Below, piece after piece: positions 1 through 11,132 of a stretch of 64,000 nucleotides of DNA; within the stretch, counting starts at the first letter, position 1; each line of letters opens with the position of its first letter. Location of the stretch: NCBI GenBank assembly GCA_005765155.1, contig VCCP01000001.1, forward strand, positions 3,968,001-4,032,000, given 5' to 3'. The notes beneath the pieces are model-generated. The model had not been told where the DNA came from and searched no databases. It saw only the letters and a program-made list of their open reading frames with translations. Origin of the DNA: Zelopaecilomyces penicillatus (taxonomy: Eukaryota; Ascomycota; Sordariomycetes; Hypocreales; Pseudodiploosporaceae). A program made the translations under genes and the position numbers.

Positions 1-860
1 TCAATAACAACTGTCGGCAATGCGGAAACTTTAGTAGGCAGATTATATAGGTGGCAGAATTCACTTGGCATTGTAAATTTTTCTTCCCCCCCCCCCCCCC
101 CCCCCGGATAGATTGGAACCTCATGTTTTGGGTGATTGATGTGTTGCTGTCTGCTGGTCTTAGCCAGCCTGGCTATTTAGCTTAGTACTGGTTATTGAGA
201 TACGATCCTCAAGGCCTGAATATTGAAAATTACAACTAGTCTATGAGATGCCTGGCTGTAGCCGGACTTGGCATCTCATAACTCATAACATCATTTCCAA
301 TATCTCTTTTAAGCTGCGCTGCTAATGATTTTGTTATATGAATATGCACAAGCCAGTTAGAAATCGAGGACATTAGCAGCCAGACTTGTAGAGTCTCTAC
401 CAGGCCCTTACGTTAAGTGTCGAGCATCCTTCGTCCAATCAATATACACACTAAACTAAATGCACCCTGCCCTAACTGTCGCTCTCCCACAGATGCAGCA
501 GTAGGTAGTTTTTTTTTTTTTTTTTTGGAAGAACTCAACCGACTGTGTAATTGGAGGTTAGGCTAGTTTAAAAAAGTATTAATAGACTTTTCAGAAGCCC
601 TAGATTCGGCTGTCGCTGAGACGCTTTGTTGCCGGAGTGGGTGCTCGAGCAGCAACTATCACGTGTCCCTGTCGGGATCAGAAATCGCTCAAGCCATTCT
701 CCTTCAAGAGCTTGGAATTCTTGAACTCTTCCTAGAAACGGCCTTGCGTAGTTCTACATGCAAGTGCTTGCCTAACCTCTGCGAGAGTTGCAAAACGCGC
801 ATCTCCAAATCAACAGCGTGCATCTTGGGTACATTGGTACGCGCTCACGACGTCACAGTC
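1..860. other. 5' flank of the TRK gene, no gene seen
   Basis: I see no convincing coding exon here. The reading frame of the first TRK exon stays open upstream to about 663, but those residues do not resemble the family. The stretch presumably holds the TRK promoter and 5' leader. It contains a run of 20 C at 86-105 and a run of 18 T at 509-526, the latter a plausible nucleosome-depleting promoter tract. Confidence 0.5.
86..105. repeat. homopolymer C20
   Basis: Twenty consecutive C residues. A tract of this kind is prone to length error in sequencing. Confidence 0.9.
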
Positions 861-3400
861 ATGAAGCAAACAGCATGGCTGTCCCGTCTCAACTTTATGA
901 CGTTGCATTGTACGTGCCCAACAACAACATCCTGTGGGGCGGGGTCGCGCCGCGGGTGCAGCACCAGCCAGAGAAGGCTGACCTTGACGATATACAGATG
1001 CTTACATCCTCGTCATGGGCTTGCTCTCGCTGGCCATCCTGTATCCAGCTGGCAATTTAACAGCGGTGGATGCCTATTTCTTTGGTGCTAGCGCTTCAAC
1101 AGAGTCGGGCCTGAACACGTCCGTCATCCCCGTACTTGTGTCTCGCGTTTGAACTGTAACGCTAATGGTGCTGCTGCCTGACTTTCAGAGTTGATGTCAA
1201 GGAGCTGTACACATACCAGCAACTGTATATTTATTTCATCCCCATGTTCACTAATCTTGGATTCATCAATGCTGTTGTCGCACTTGCTCGACTTCATTTA
1301 TTCCGAAAGCATCTAAGCACGGTTGGTCAGTCGAAGCTTGTCCCAAAGCAGCCCCATGATTCTGTCAACTTTGACTGAATAGAACAGCGCCGCGGCTTCT
1401 AAAACCCCGACCCGCACAGGCGACGTTGCCTGATGCGCACGATGGTGGTGATGTTGAGGCTGTTTACGGCCATGGCGATGTGGCTCAAGAGGTTAGCAGT
1501 AAACACAAACAGGAGGACTCTGACGATGAAGAGCCCGGTGCCAGGGTTGTCCCCGAAAGAGCTAGAACCATCACATTTGACCCTTCAATGGAGAAACGCC
1601 AAACAGATGATGAGACACTTTACATACCTAGTCCTCGAGAACGTGAACGTGGTATGTACCCGCAGCTTTCGTCCATTTTGCTCCCAGCCTGACTGGTGCA
1701 AGGCTGACAGTTGCTCAGGATTGCCGCTTGTTCAGCTGAGCAAGCAAAGTAGCCGAGATGCTAGAGATGGTGAGACTTATCAATTGCGAATGGTCTCGTG
1801 AGGACTTGGAAATAACCCCGAGTGCCGTTTTCTAGATCTTTCCATACATGCCGCGCCGCTCCACCGGTATGCGGCCGGAGGCAGTGACCTCCGCCGCCGC
1901 TATATCGATCCCCTGAAATTGGAGCAGACTCGGACTATGGATCGTGTAGTCAGCGCCGCGTCCTCTGTGTTCGTCCTCGGCTCCGATCCTCGACGGCACA
2001 ATTCCATCTCTGAAGACGCCCCTCAGCTGCGAGGGCCTGAAACCAAGGACATGCTGGCTCTATCTAAGCATGCGACTGTGGGTAGGAACTCGTCCTTCTC
2101 TAACCTGACAAGGGAAGATCGAGAGAAATTAGGTGGCATCGAGTATCGAAGTTTGAAGCTGCTTGTCAAGATTGTGTTCAGTAAGATTGCCACATTGATG
2201 CATGCATGCAACAACTATAAAGACCGGTTTTAACCAGGTACAATCTGCAGCTTATTTCTTCGGCCTCCATCTTTTTGGAGCGATTTGCCTTCTAGGCTGG
2301 ATTCAGTATTGTGATCCGAAATACAGGGATGTTCTTGCGCAGTCTGCCCAGAACCGGGTTTGGTGGTGTGTATCGCCTCTGTTCATAATGCAACAAACCT
2401 CAAAAGTCATTAACTAAAGGCTTTTTGCAGGGCATTTTATTCGGCACAGAGCATGATTGACAATTTGGGCTTCACGCTGACCCCGGACTCGATGATTTCG
2501 TTCCGGGACGCCCAGTGGCCCATGTTTATCATGAGCTTCCTAGCCTTCGCTGGCAACACCTTATATCCCGTCTTTCTACGTCTCATTATCTGGACCATGT
2601 ATACTCTTGCGCCGCACAAGTCCTCAATTCGCGAAACATTGTTGTTTCTCCTCAACCATCCCCGCAGGTGTTACACGCTGCTTTTCCCTAGCCGTCCGAC
2701 TTGGATCCTCTTCGGAATCATCTTCACGCTCAACTTCATTGACACTTTGCTGATCATAGTACTTGATCTGGACAACCCAGAGGTGGCATCGCTGCCGCTC
2801 GGCCCGCGAATCCTGGCTGCTATTTTTCAGGCCGCGTCGTCACGTCATACCGGCACAGCAAGCTTTAACCTTGCCAATGTGAATCCGGCTGTGCAGTTCA
2901 GTTTGCTTGTCATGATGTATATTGCCGTATACCCCATCGCCATTAGCATCCGCGCATCAAACACCTATGAGGAGAGATCACTTGGTCTTTACGAAGAAGA
3001 TGGTGACCTTGACGAGAATAATGGCAAAGATTACATCCTCACGCATATGCGGAACCAACTCAGCTTCGATCTGTGGTTCATCTTCCTCGGGGTATTCTGT
3101 ATTTGCATTGCTGAGGCGCGAAGAATCGCTGATGCCTCTATTCCCGCATTCACGGTTTGGACCGTCTTGTTTGAAGTTGTATCGGCTTATGGCAATGTTG
3201 GCCTGAGTCTTGGCTATCCGACCGTCGCAGTGTCGCTGAGCGGCCTCTTTGGCACCTTTAGCAAGCTCATCATTTGCGCCATGATGATCCGTGGGCGACA
3301 CCGCGGTCTTCCGTATGCCCTCGATCGGGCAATTGCCGTTCCGGACGAAGGTGTCTTGTTTGAGAATTCCGAAGCTAATAACAGCAAATCAAAACAATGA
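861..3400 (+). CDS. trk1: TRK-type high-affinity potassium transporter
   Basis: Plasma-membrane K+ uptake protein of the TrkH/TRK/HKT family. I model eight exons: 861-909, 998-1118, 1189-1325, 1388-1651, 1719-1769, 1836-2180, 2251-2365 and 2431-3400. All introns are GT-AG, 62-88 bp, and most have a branch-like CTGAC or CTAAC. The joined frame gives 683 aa. It shows the four pore-loop regions of the family: STESGLNT near residue 53, DNLGFTLTPDS near 375, SSRHTGTASF near 500 and SAYGNVGLSLGYP near 616. A long acidic cytoplasmic loop separates the first two pore units, as in fungal TRKs (RTITF and LYIPSPRERERG are typical loop motifs). ATG 861 was chosen because MKQTAWLSRLNF runs straight into the conserved N-terminal segment. 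Fungal relatives are often longer, mainly in the loop. The gene looks intact although the transposon nest starts about 200 bp past its stop. Confidence 0.9.
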
Positions 3401-3600
3401 CGACTATTCATGGCCAGCTCCTACTAAAGTGTTGACATTTCGGATCATAGAAATGTTATGAAGGAGTAAACTTTAGTTTAACCGCGATGACATGGCAGCT
3501 CTGACGGGGCTCAATTTTTTTTGGCTTTATGTACACCGGCATCAGTAACGGCATACTGTCAGCATCTACCCAGTAAACGTGACTATAATTCTGAATGAGG
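3401..3600. other. 3' flank of TRK up to the edge of the AT-rich island
   Basis: Normal-composition DNA after the TRK stop, presumably 3' UTR and terminator. Composition drops sharply to AT-rich sequence at about 3600. Confidence 0.6.
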
Positions 3601-4114
3601 TCATGTAGAGCAAAATATATATAAGCTATAATAGCTTTATTATTATAACCTTTATACTTTAGCTTATAATATTATAACTTTCTCTTAATAAGCAATATAG
3701 CTAGCTATATAATAATTAAATATAAATATTTATTATATCGTTTTATAATTTAAGATTAAAAATATCTCTAGTTAATCTCTATTAATAGATCGATTAGATA
3801 GTTATATAAATAATAAGCAAAGGTAATTAATTATAGGATAGGAAGCAATACTAGCTTTTATACTAGAAAGGGCTAAGGTAGATAGTTTAAAAGGCAGTAT
3901 CTAGGCTAATATATAATTTAAAGTATAATACTTTTATAAAAACTATATTTTTAAATAAATTAACTACTTTTAGGTATATTAATTAAGTTATATTAAGGAA
4001 TAAATTATTATTTTAATAATATATTAAAAATTCTATTATAATATATTATAATTATATCTTTATATATAATAAAATTAATAAAGAGAGGGATAGCTATATA
4101 ATATATAAGTTATA
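3601..4114. other. AT-rich RIP-decayed sequence, unassigned
   Basis: Very AT-rich DNA full of TpA and with no open frame. It looks like old RIP-mutated repeat sequence; I cannot assign it to a family. It forms the left flank of the transposon nest. Confidence 0.6.
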
Positions 4115-4589
4115 TATTGTAATTTGCAGTATAAAGTTATAACTAAAGCTAGTAGCGATAGCAGTGGAAGAAAGGCAGCGAATAGTTATCCAGAGTGAAG
4201 TCTATAGAAAAGAAGAAAGAAGTGATTGAATTGCCGATAGAGAAAGAAAGCAGGATTCAACTAGGAATTAAGCTATCTTATATATCTAAATAATACTAGG
4301 ATTATTTGAAATTATTTAAGAATTCCAAATAATATTTCTTTAGATTTCTAAGCATTCCAAATAATAAAAAAGGGAGAGGTATAAGGGATAAGCCCTTATT
4401 TTACTAGTCTAGCCCGATATAGCAGGTCAGGCTGCACGGGCTTTTTAGGTCTTATAGCAGGTCAGGCTGCTACCTTATAGCAGGTCTGGCTGCTAGGGCT
4501 ATAGCAGGTTTAGCTGCTAAGCTATAGTAGGTCTAGCTACTAGTCTTATAACAGATTAGGCTGTTATATAAAACCCACTTATTTTAACA
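4115..4589 (-). repeat. RIP-mutated copia LTR, apparently solo
   Basis: A 475-bp sequence colinear with the LTRs at 10630 and 16487, in the same minus orientation, running from tattgtaatttgcag to ttattttaaca and carrying several C-to-T/G-to-A changes. Neither a primer site nor a polypurine tract lies beside it, so it is not an end of a visible element. The flanks (..gttata on the left, ggttata.. on the right) suggest a decayed target duplication, but the match is imperfect. Confidence 0.75.
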
Positions 4590-4681
4590 GGTTATAATAG
4601 ATTAGGCTATTATATATTAAAAAACCCTATTTATTTTAATAAATATAAATAAAGTAAATAATAATCTTTTATAATAATAAT
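4590..4681. repeat. degenerate extra copy of the LTR tail
   Basis: The first ~50 bases repeat the terminal part of the preceding LTR (ttataa.agattaggct.ttata.. followed by ..ttatttta) with RIP-like transitions. The remainder is AT-rich filler up to the target duplication of the outer copia element. Confidence 0.5.
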
Positions 4682-4686
4682 ATTAA

Positions 4687-5107
4687 TATTAAAATAAAAT
4701 GGGTTTTTTCTATATATAGCAGCCTAACCTGCTATAGTCTAGCAGCTTAACCTGCTATAGCCTAGCAGCTAGACCTATATAGCTTAATAAGCTAAGCTTA
4801 TAAAGCCCTTATAGCTTAACCTATAAAGGGATAGACTAGTGCTTACTTTCTGTTTTAGTATTTGGAATATCTAATAATTCCAAATAGTTATTTAGAATAT
4901 CTTAAAATAATTCCAAATTATCTTAGAATTAGATAGATATAAAAAATAAAAGGATTCCTAGTTATATCCTTCTTCTTTTCTATATCAGTAATTCAATCAC
5001 TTCTTTCTTCTTTTCTATAGACTTCACTCTGAATAACTATTCGCTGCCTTTCTTCCACTACTATCACTACTAGCTTTAGTTATAACTTTATACTACAAAT
5101 TATAATA
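4687..5107 (+). repeat. 5' LTR of the outer copia element
   Basis: 421 bp, starting tattaaaataaaatggg (the TG end mutated to TA) and ending at ..attataata before the primer site. It matches the 421-bp 3' LTR at 46125-46545. It has the same ends as the 475-bp LTRs but a different internal repeat region, so it belongs to a related subfamily. Confidence 0.9.
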
Positions 5108-5119
5108 GGTTATAAGCCC
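5108..5119 (+). other. primer-binding site, half initiator tRNA-Met type (RIP-mutated)
   Basis: The sequence ggttataagccc abuts the LTR. The intact form in the nested element is ggttatgagccc, complementary to the anticodon arm of initiator tRNA-Met. The single difference is a G-to-A. Confidence 0.75.
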
Positions 5120-5705
5120 GAAAGAATAGTTATTCCAGACTATAAAAAGAAGACTCTTTTTCCTGCTGTATTCAACCTCTTTACACATCAGATTTTTCGC
5201 CCCTCCTCTAACCAGTCAGACCCACATTTCCCACCAATCAGAAGTCACGAAAAACACTGCATACACAAGAGTTGAACATCAGACCTACAGCTTATAGCAT
5301 GACCCACTTTCGGATTTACAGATTACTAATTCAGACTTATGGAATTATAGATTACAGCTTTATTGACTATGCCAAATATGGTTAATCACTCGAATTGCTA
5401 GTCAACTTTGCAAAAAGCCTATATAAGACTATAGAAGTCAGCTGACTAAGCAAAGACGCTGTGCCGGCTACGCTATAACCCGACTATAGCTAGCACGTGA
5501 CAAGCAACCCTCATGCCTGTCACCCCCCCCCCTAGCCAATTGGCTATTTTCAGGGCTCTTACTAAGACCCGGCCACTTGTAGCACTGCTATAACCGGCAC
5601 TTTCAGCTGTTTATAACACTGTTATATAGCTATAAGCTTATTTTTAGAAGCTTATTTTTCCTCTATACTGCTATAACTATTAGTTATAACAGTCTGATCC
5701 TGAAA
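5120..5705 (+). other. leader of the outer copia element
   Basis: Untranslated stretch between the primer site and the gag start, colinear with 15894-16474 of the nested element in reverse. I see no gene in it. Confidence 0.7.
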
Positions 5706-6893
5706 ATGTCAGGTCAGGACCTTTTAATGGAAGAGAATTCATTAGAATTACAGGCTCTTCGATCTCAGATACAGGAGCTCATATAGCAATTACAACAGCT
5801 ATAGGGCCAATTTACAGCGGCTACAGCTGCTAAGACTACTAAAGAACCTCCATAACCTCAATCTAAGCTACCTCAGCAACTATCACAGCTAGCACAGCCC
5901 TTCAATATACTAGGGGAACTAGCTCTAAAAGAGCTATCTAAGAAAATACAGGCCTTTCCAGAAGCCTATAGATTAAGGGGCCCTAACAACTATAACCAAT
6001 AGCTTCAGGCCCTATCAATCCAACTATAAGCACTTAGATTACCCACTTTTCTTTTAAACCCTACTATAAGCCTCAGCCTTAGTGACTATCATCAGGCTAT
6101 TTTGCTTCTATTACTTTGCAATAGCTGCTTACAACACCCATAAGCCTCTATAAGTTGGGCTATAATACCTCTGAAAGCTTATCAAATACTAAACAAGCAA
6201 TACTACCACAATACTACCCTACAGTATGGAACCCTCTATAGCGCCTTTTATGAGCTTAGCTTTAGCAGCTATAAAGGCTTTATAGAGGTATTTAACAGCG
6301 AATTTAACACTTGACTCGCTAAGCTATAATTAGCTTCAGTTACTATACAGCCCATAGATCAGATAAATCAGTATCTGAAGGCTGTAAAAGAAGCTTTTCC
6401 ATAGTGAGCTGAACGCTAAAGGAATAATATCAGGATTTATATAGCGCTTAGCATCTCTCTTGACGCCCTGAATTTACAGTTCCTTATAGCGGACTTGCTA
6501 GAAGAGCTATAGGATAAAAGCTCTTCAGTTGCAAAAGCTAGCTTTTATAGAGCTAGAGAAGCTAAGGAACCTTCTAAAAAAACCTATAAGGACTTTAAGA
6601 AGAAGGAAAAACTGTCTAAATCCATTAAAAAACAGCCTTATAAGCCTTTTCAGAAGGATAAAAAGATAAAGAAGCCTACTACTAATAGCAAGGAACTTAA
6701 TAAAGCTTCCTTTATGATAGGCATTTATAACCTATCTATAGGTAACTGAAACACTATAGCTAGTACCTAGAGCTCTGATTCTGAATCTGATACAGAAGGT
6801 TCAAAAGCTATAGAGCCTAAAGAAACAGCTTACAGCACCCACCATAACACTAACCTAAAGAATGCCCTATTATATAATACTGGCTTAACATAC
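5706..6893 (+). pseudogene. copia Gag and start of protease, with RIP stops
   Basis: Begins atgtcaggtcaggac (MSGQD..), colinear with the Gag of the nested element. Many in-frame TAG/TAA codons replace CAG/CAA, for example after QELI. A lysine-rich stretch (TYKDFKKKEK) stands where a zinc knuckle would be expected. The fragment breaks off just after the protease LLYNTG (DTG in the nested copy), where the first gypsy element inserted. Confidence 0.85.
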
Positions 6894-7350
6894 TGTAACG
6901 TTTGATAAATTCCCAAGGGATAAACCTAATGAAAAGGGTTTATATTAGCAGATGAGTCAGGGCATTCTAAGCAATATATCTATCACATTGATGATAGATA
7001 CCAAGTATCATAACCAGAGATCAAGTATCAGCATAATAAGCAATAGCGAATAATACAATAAAGTTGAAAGTATATTAATAACTATCTAAGCTATATCTAA
7101 AGAGTGAAAATTAAGGGTATATATATACATCATGGATCATAATTTAAATTATGATCCTTATTACTAGATCACATTTAGAATCATGAGCTATCCTATTGGA
7201 TTATAGTTTTAAGAGTAATCCTAAGCCCAGGGTTACCTTTAGAATCATAATCCAATTCCATTCAATTCCAAGCCTCCGGTACATACCTAATAACATCATA
7301 AATCATATAACTAAGGCCCACCATACAACCTTGGCTATTAGGTCATAACA
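6894..7350 (-). repeat. 3' LTR of gypsy element 1
   Basis: 457 bp, read on minus from TGTTATGACC to CGTTACA. It is the least mutated gypsy LTR in the window. On minus a TATA-like run lies near 7118-7127, about 35-45 nt before the 11-mer at 7073-7083 that is complementary to the primer site. Confidence 0.88.
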
Positions 7351-7463
7351 CAATATCTCCCTCTCAAAAGGTCTTATCCTCAAGGCCCATAGATATACCT
7401 TTCCTTCCTTCCTTAATATTTTATAAGTTATAAGACTTATATCATATCAAATTGTTTCTTATA

Positions 7464-8173
7464 ATATCAGGTCATATTAGGAAACCGCAATATCCTTCTA
7501 AGAAGACTATTAAGTATATTATACTTGTTAACGATATCGAACATTCTATACTAGCTAAGGGAGTGGATTTCAATAGTAAAACAACAGATATATCATATTC
7601 TTATTATTTCAAACAAAAACAATCTTACTATATAACAGAAAACAATAGCCATTATATAGCATATATAAAGCAGGGTCACTCCTATAATAGTATTTTGGTA
7701 GCATCTTTATATATACACTCTTATTATATCCAAATATCCAATTCTTATTGATTTCATTAATAACAAAACTTTTGGAGCAATGCCATCATTTAGACTCCAA
7801 AGAAGAGGAAACTAGAGAAAATATCTCAGATATCCAAGATCAATTATCTAAGTTATAGTCATAGCTCTCTTTAGCTCTAAATCGCTTATCTTATATCCAT
7901 AAGCTTAAGAAGAAAGCTAAAGAGTAAAGCTTTAAGTTGATTCATTAGGGTTTAGAGGAATTGAATACTAAAGACAGGATTAATCTAATCCCTATCCTAG
8001 AGGCATATAAGCATTATATAGTATTAGATTTATAATTCCTAGATACTCTAAATAAGATAGATTGGTCTTCCTTGGGTTTGGGCAATGAGTTTATTGATTT
8101 AGGGTCTTTAGCTAGACTAACTGGTTCCAAAGGAACTATTATAGCATCAGGCAGCAATGGTTCAAATGGTTAA
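7464..8173 (+). pseudogene. antisense accessory ORF of gypsy 1: Zn2Cys6-spaced motif plus coiled-coil-like region
   Basis: Read on +, opposite to gypsy pol, between integrase and the 3' LTR. The first part (frame of 7464, open to 7748) has TAT/TAC codons at 7596, 7605, 7626, 7653, 7662 and 7683. This is the spacing C-x2-C-x6-C-x8-C-x2-C-x6-C of fungal binuclear zinc clusters. TGT/TGC to TAT/TAC is the expected RIP change (TpG to TpA), so six original cysteines are inferred, not seen. After a +1/-1 frame change near 7700-7770 (indel or small intron), a second part runs to stop 8171-8173. It has acidic LDSKEEETRENIS, a charged helix-like stretch (LNRLSYIHKLKKKAKE) and ends GTIIASGSNGSNG, broken only by TAG/TAA codons that can derive from CAG/CAA. 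Function unknown; a regulator or nucleic-acid-binding accessory protein is possible. Confidence 0.6.
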
Positions 8174-8200
8174 CGGATTCTTATATATTATCTTTGGGTT

Positions 8201-10624
8201 TAAAGCCTTTCTATTTAATAAGGTATTTATTTTACTTATTTTCCTATCTAGTATCTAATATTATCTTTATTTCCTATTCTTTTTCGATTGCTTTTATTTA
8301 TATTATTATATATTCCTTTGCATTATTAGATGCCTTGTTTAATAAGGAAATATAGAACATAGGGTATAACCATATATTCTTTAATAATAAAAGTTTATAG
8401 TTGGTATTAGAAATAGCCTTCTTAACTTTGAAAGATCCAAGTTTCTTAAAATCCAATTTATTGCTTGATTGCATTGTTATAATATTTAGAGAATTTTTGC
8501 CTAGTATATAGCATAAAAGGTATACTATATCTCCCTCTTTAAAGATTAATCCCTTTAATCTTTATTAATCCATATAGTATTTCATTCTATTATAGATGAT
8601 TTAGAGTTATACATAGAGTTCTTTATACAATTATTATTTTTATATAGTATTAAGCATAGCCTTTTCTGATTTTAATCCCTCTTAGCATAATAGGTAAAAT
8701 GCTTCTAATATAAATCTATAATTAGCATATATTAGTATAAGTTATATTGATTCAGAAACAGATATATTATAAGCTAGTTATATAATTAATAGATGTTTTA
8801 TCTAATTATCTTAGTAATAATTAATATAAGTATATAAGTATCCTTTAATAATCTAATTAATCTATTCTATTTATCTATCTATTTATAGGTGATAGGCAGT
8901 ACTGAGTCTATATCTAATCCTAAGATATCCTATTAATCCTTACTAAAATTTAGAGGCAAAGGTTATTCCTCTATTAGAGATAATTTCCTTTAATAAGCCA
9001 TATAAGCTTATTACCACTCTATTAAAGTTATAGATAAGATCTTCTACCAAGCTTGCTTTAATATAGGGTATAAAGTATAAGAACTTCATTAATCTTTTTA
9101 TAATAACCCATATCAAGTTATAGGCTACTCCTATAAGGGATTCTATTAACAAGGATAATTTAATAATAAAGTCAAATAATACTAATTCCTATAATTATAT
9201 AGGCATTGATAATAATTATAACTCTCTATATAGTTTATATCTTACCAGCTTGGTTCATCCATAAATAATATAATCACTTATAACCTTCTAGACTACTTAT
9301 TATAATCCTTTAAATCCATAGTATCTTTATACTTATTCTATAGTTTTTATAATTCCTTAGTGATTATAAATAGGGGATTTATATAATTCTTATATAATGG
9401 TTTCCTAGAGTTCTTTAGATATCCAGAGTTTCTTATTATACTTATAATATTTATCCTTTTATTTTATACCTTTAGGTATCTTTACTATATCTTCTAAGGA
9501 ATATACTTACTTAACTCATTTTAAGATAGGGTTAGCTAATATAACTTAGTATATAGTGTTTAGTTTTATCTATAATATACCTGATTCGGTTATTTAAAAG
9601 ATTTATCCTTTATAATAAGGCTTTCCATTATTATAATCGCTTTATCAGCTTAAAGTATCTGCTCTACCATTTTCAAATCCTTTATAGTAGATGATTTTAT
9701 AGTTATAATCCATAAGGGTCTCTATATAGCAGATTTATTATATATTTAACTTCTATATAGTAGTAAAGTAAGAGATATTCTTATAATTAATAAAAACCTT
9801 TATTTAATAGTTACTTTCTTATAAATAATATAAGAATTTATTAAAAGCTTTAATAATAATTATAAATTCCTTATTATAGATTAGATAATTGAGTTCTGCT
9901 TTATAAAGTTTCTTAAAGTAGAAGGCAATAGGTTATAGTCTACCTTTATTATCTTATTATCCAATCTACGCTTTAATAGTATAGTTTAAAGCATTAGTTT
10001 TGAGTTCTATAGGTTTATCTAGATTATATATTACTAGTATAGGTTCTTCATAGATTCGCTTCTTAAGTTCTTTAAATATAGTATCTATATTAGGTTTTTA
10101 TAGGAATTTATAATCTTTCTTAGTATATTTAATAAGTGGCGCGGTTATTTTGCTATAGTTATGGATAAACTTTTAATAGTAGTTAATAAAGCCTAAAAAC
10201 TCTTATATATTTATAATATTTTATAGTATTAGCTAGTTATATACTATAGTGATTTTTGCTGGTTCTATTTGAATTTCACCTAATAAGAAGATATATCCTA
10301 GGAAGATAACCATTTACTTATAAAATTCATATTTTTCTGGTTCAATAAGAAGATTATTATCTTAGAGTAGTTATAATACCTTATAGATATATTCTCTATA
10401 TTCTTCTTCTATTTAAGAAAAGATCAGGATATTGTTTAGGTAGACTATTATAAAGATATCTAAATATTCTTAGAGAATATTATTGATTATACACTGGAAT
10501 ATTATAGGGGTATTAGTTAAGCCAAAAGGCATTACCAGATACTTGAAAAGTCTAAACTTGATTCTAAAAGTGATTTTCCATTTATTACCTTTCTTTATTT
10601 AAATCAAGTTATATACTCCTTTAA
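8201..10624 (-). pseudogene. gypsy 1 pol, 3' half: reverse transcriptase (part), RNase H, integrase
   Basis: On minus, from the copia insertion point leftward: RT with DLKGVYNLI (family DLRGAYNLI), then YLNNILIFS near 10437-10465 (a RIP-mutated YLDD active site), RNase H, and integrase. The integrase stays open for 69 codons at 8943-9152 (VIIKRLMKFLYFIPY, KEIISNRGITFASKF; the catalytic D of SDRG has become N). Beyond integrase a GDIVYLL and KKLGSFKV-like tail is visible. Numerous RIP stops make it non-functional. Confidence 0.82.
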
Positions 10625-10629
10625 GATCT

Positions 10630-11104
10630 TATTGCAATTTGCAGTATAAAGTTATAACTAAAGCTAGTAGCGATAGCAGTGGAAGAAAGGCAGTGAATAG
10701 TTATCCAGAGTAAAGTCTATAGAAAAGAAGAAAGAAGTGATTGAATTACCGATAGAGAAAGAAAGCAGGATTCAGCTAGGAATCCAGCTATCTTATATAT
10801 CTAAATAATACTAGGATTATTTGGAATTATTTAAGAATTCCAAATAATATTTCTTTAGATTTCTAAGCATTCCAAATAATAAGAAAGGGAGGGGTATAAG
10901 GGATAAGCCCTTATTTTACTAGTCTAGCCTGATATAGCAGGTCAGGCTGCACGGGCTTTTTAGGTCTTATAGCAGGTCAGGCTGCTACCTTATAGCAGGT
11001 CTGGCTGCTGGGGCTATAGCAGGTTTAGCTGCTAAGCTATAGTAGGTCTAGCTACTAATCTTATAACAGGTCAGGCTGTTATATAAAACCCGCCTATTTT
11101 AACA
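10630..11104 (-). repeat. 3' LTR of the nested copia
   Basis: 475 bp, TGTTAAAATAGG..TTGCAATA on minus. It contains six palindromic units of about 20 bp and a 13-bp inverted repeat, described under the 5' LTR. Confidence 0.95.
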
Positions 11105-11113
11105 CTCCCTCTA
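11105..11113 (-). other. polypurine tract of the nested copia
   Basis: On minus, TAGAGGGAG directly abuts the 3' LTR, the plus-strand priming site for reverse transcription. Confidence 0.8.
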
Positions 11114-11132
11114 GCAAGCTATATATATATAG

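Noticed and set aside
663..1091. 142-codon frame as a gene
   Set aside because: Only its last part up to 909 is TRK exon 1; beyond that it reads through an intron out of the true frame.
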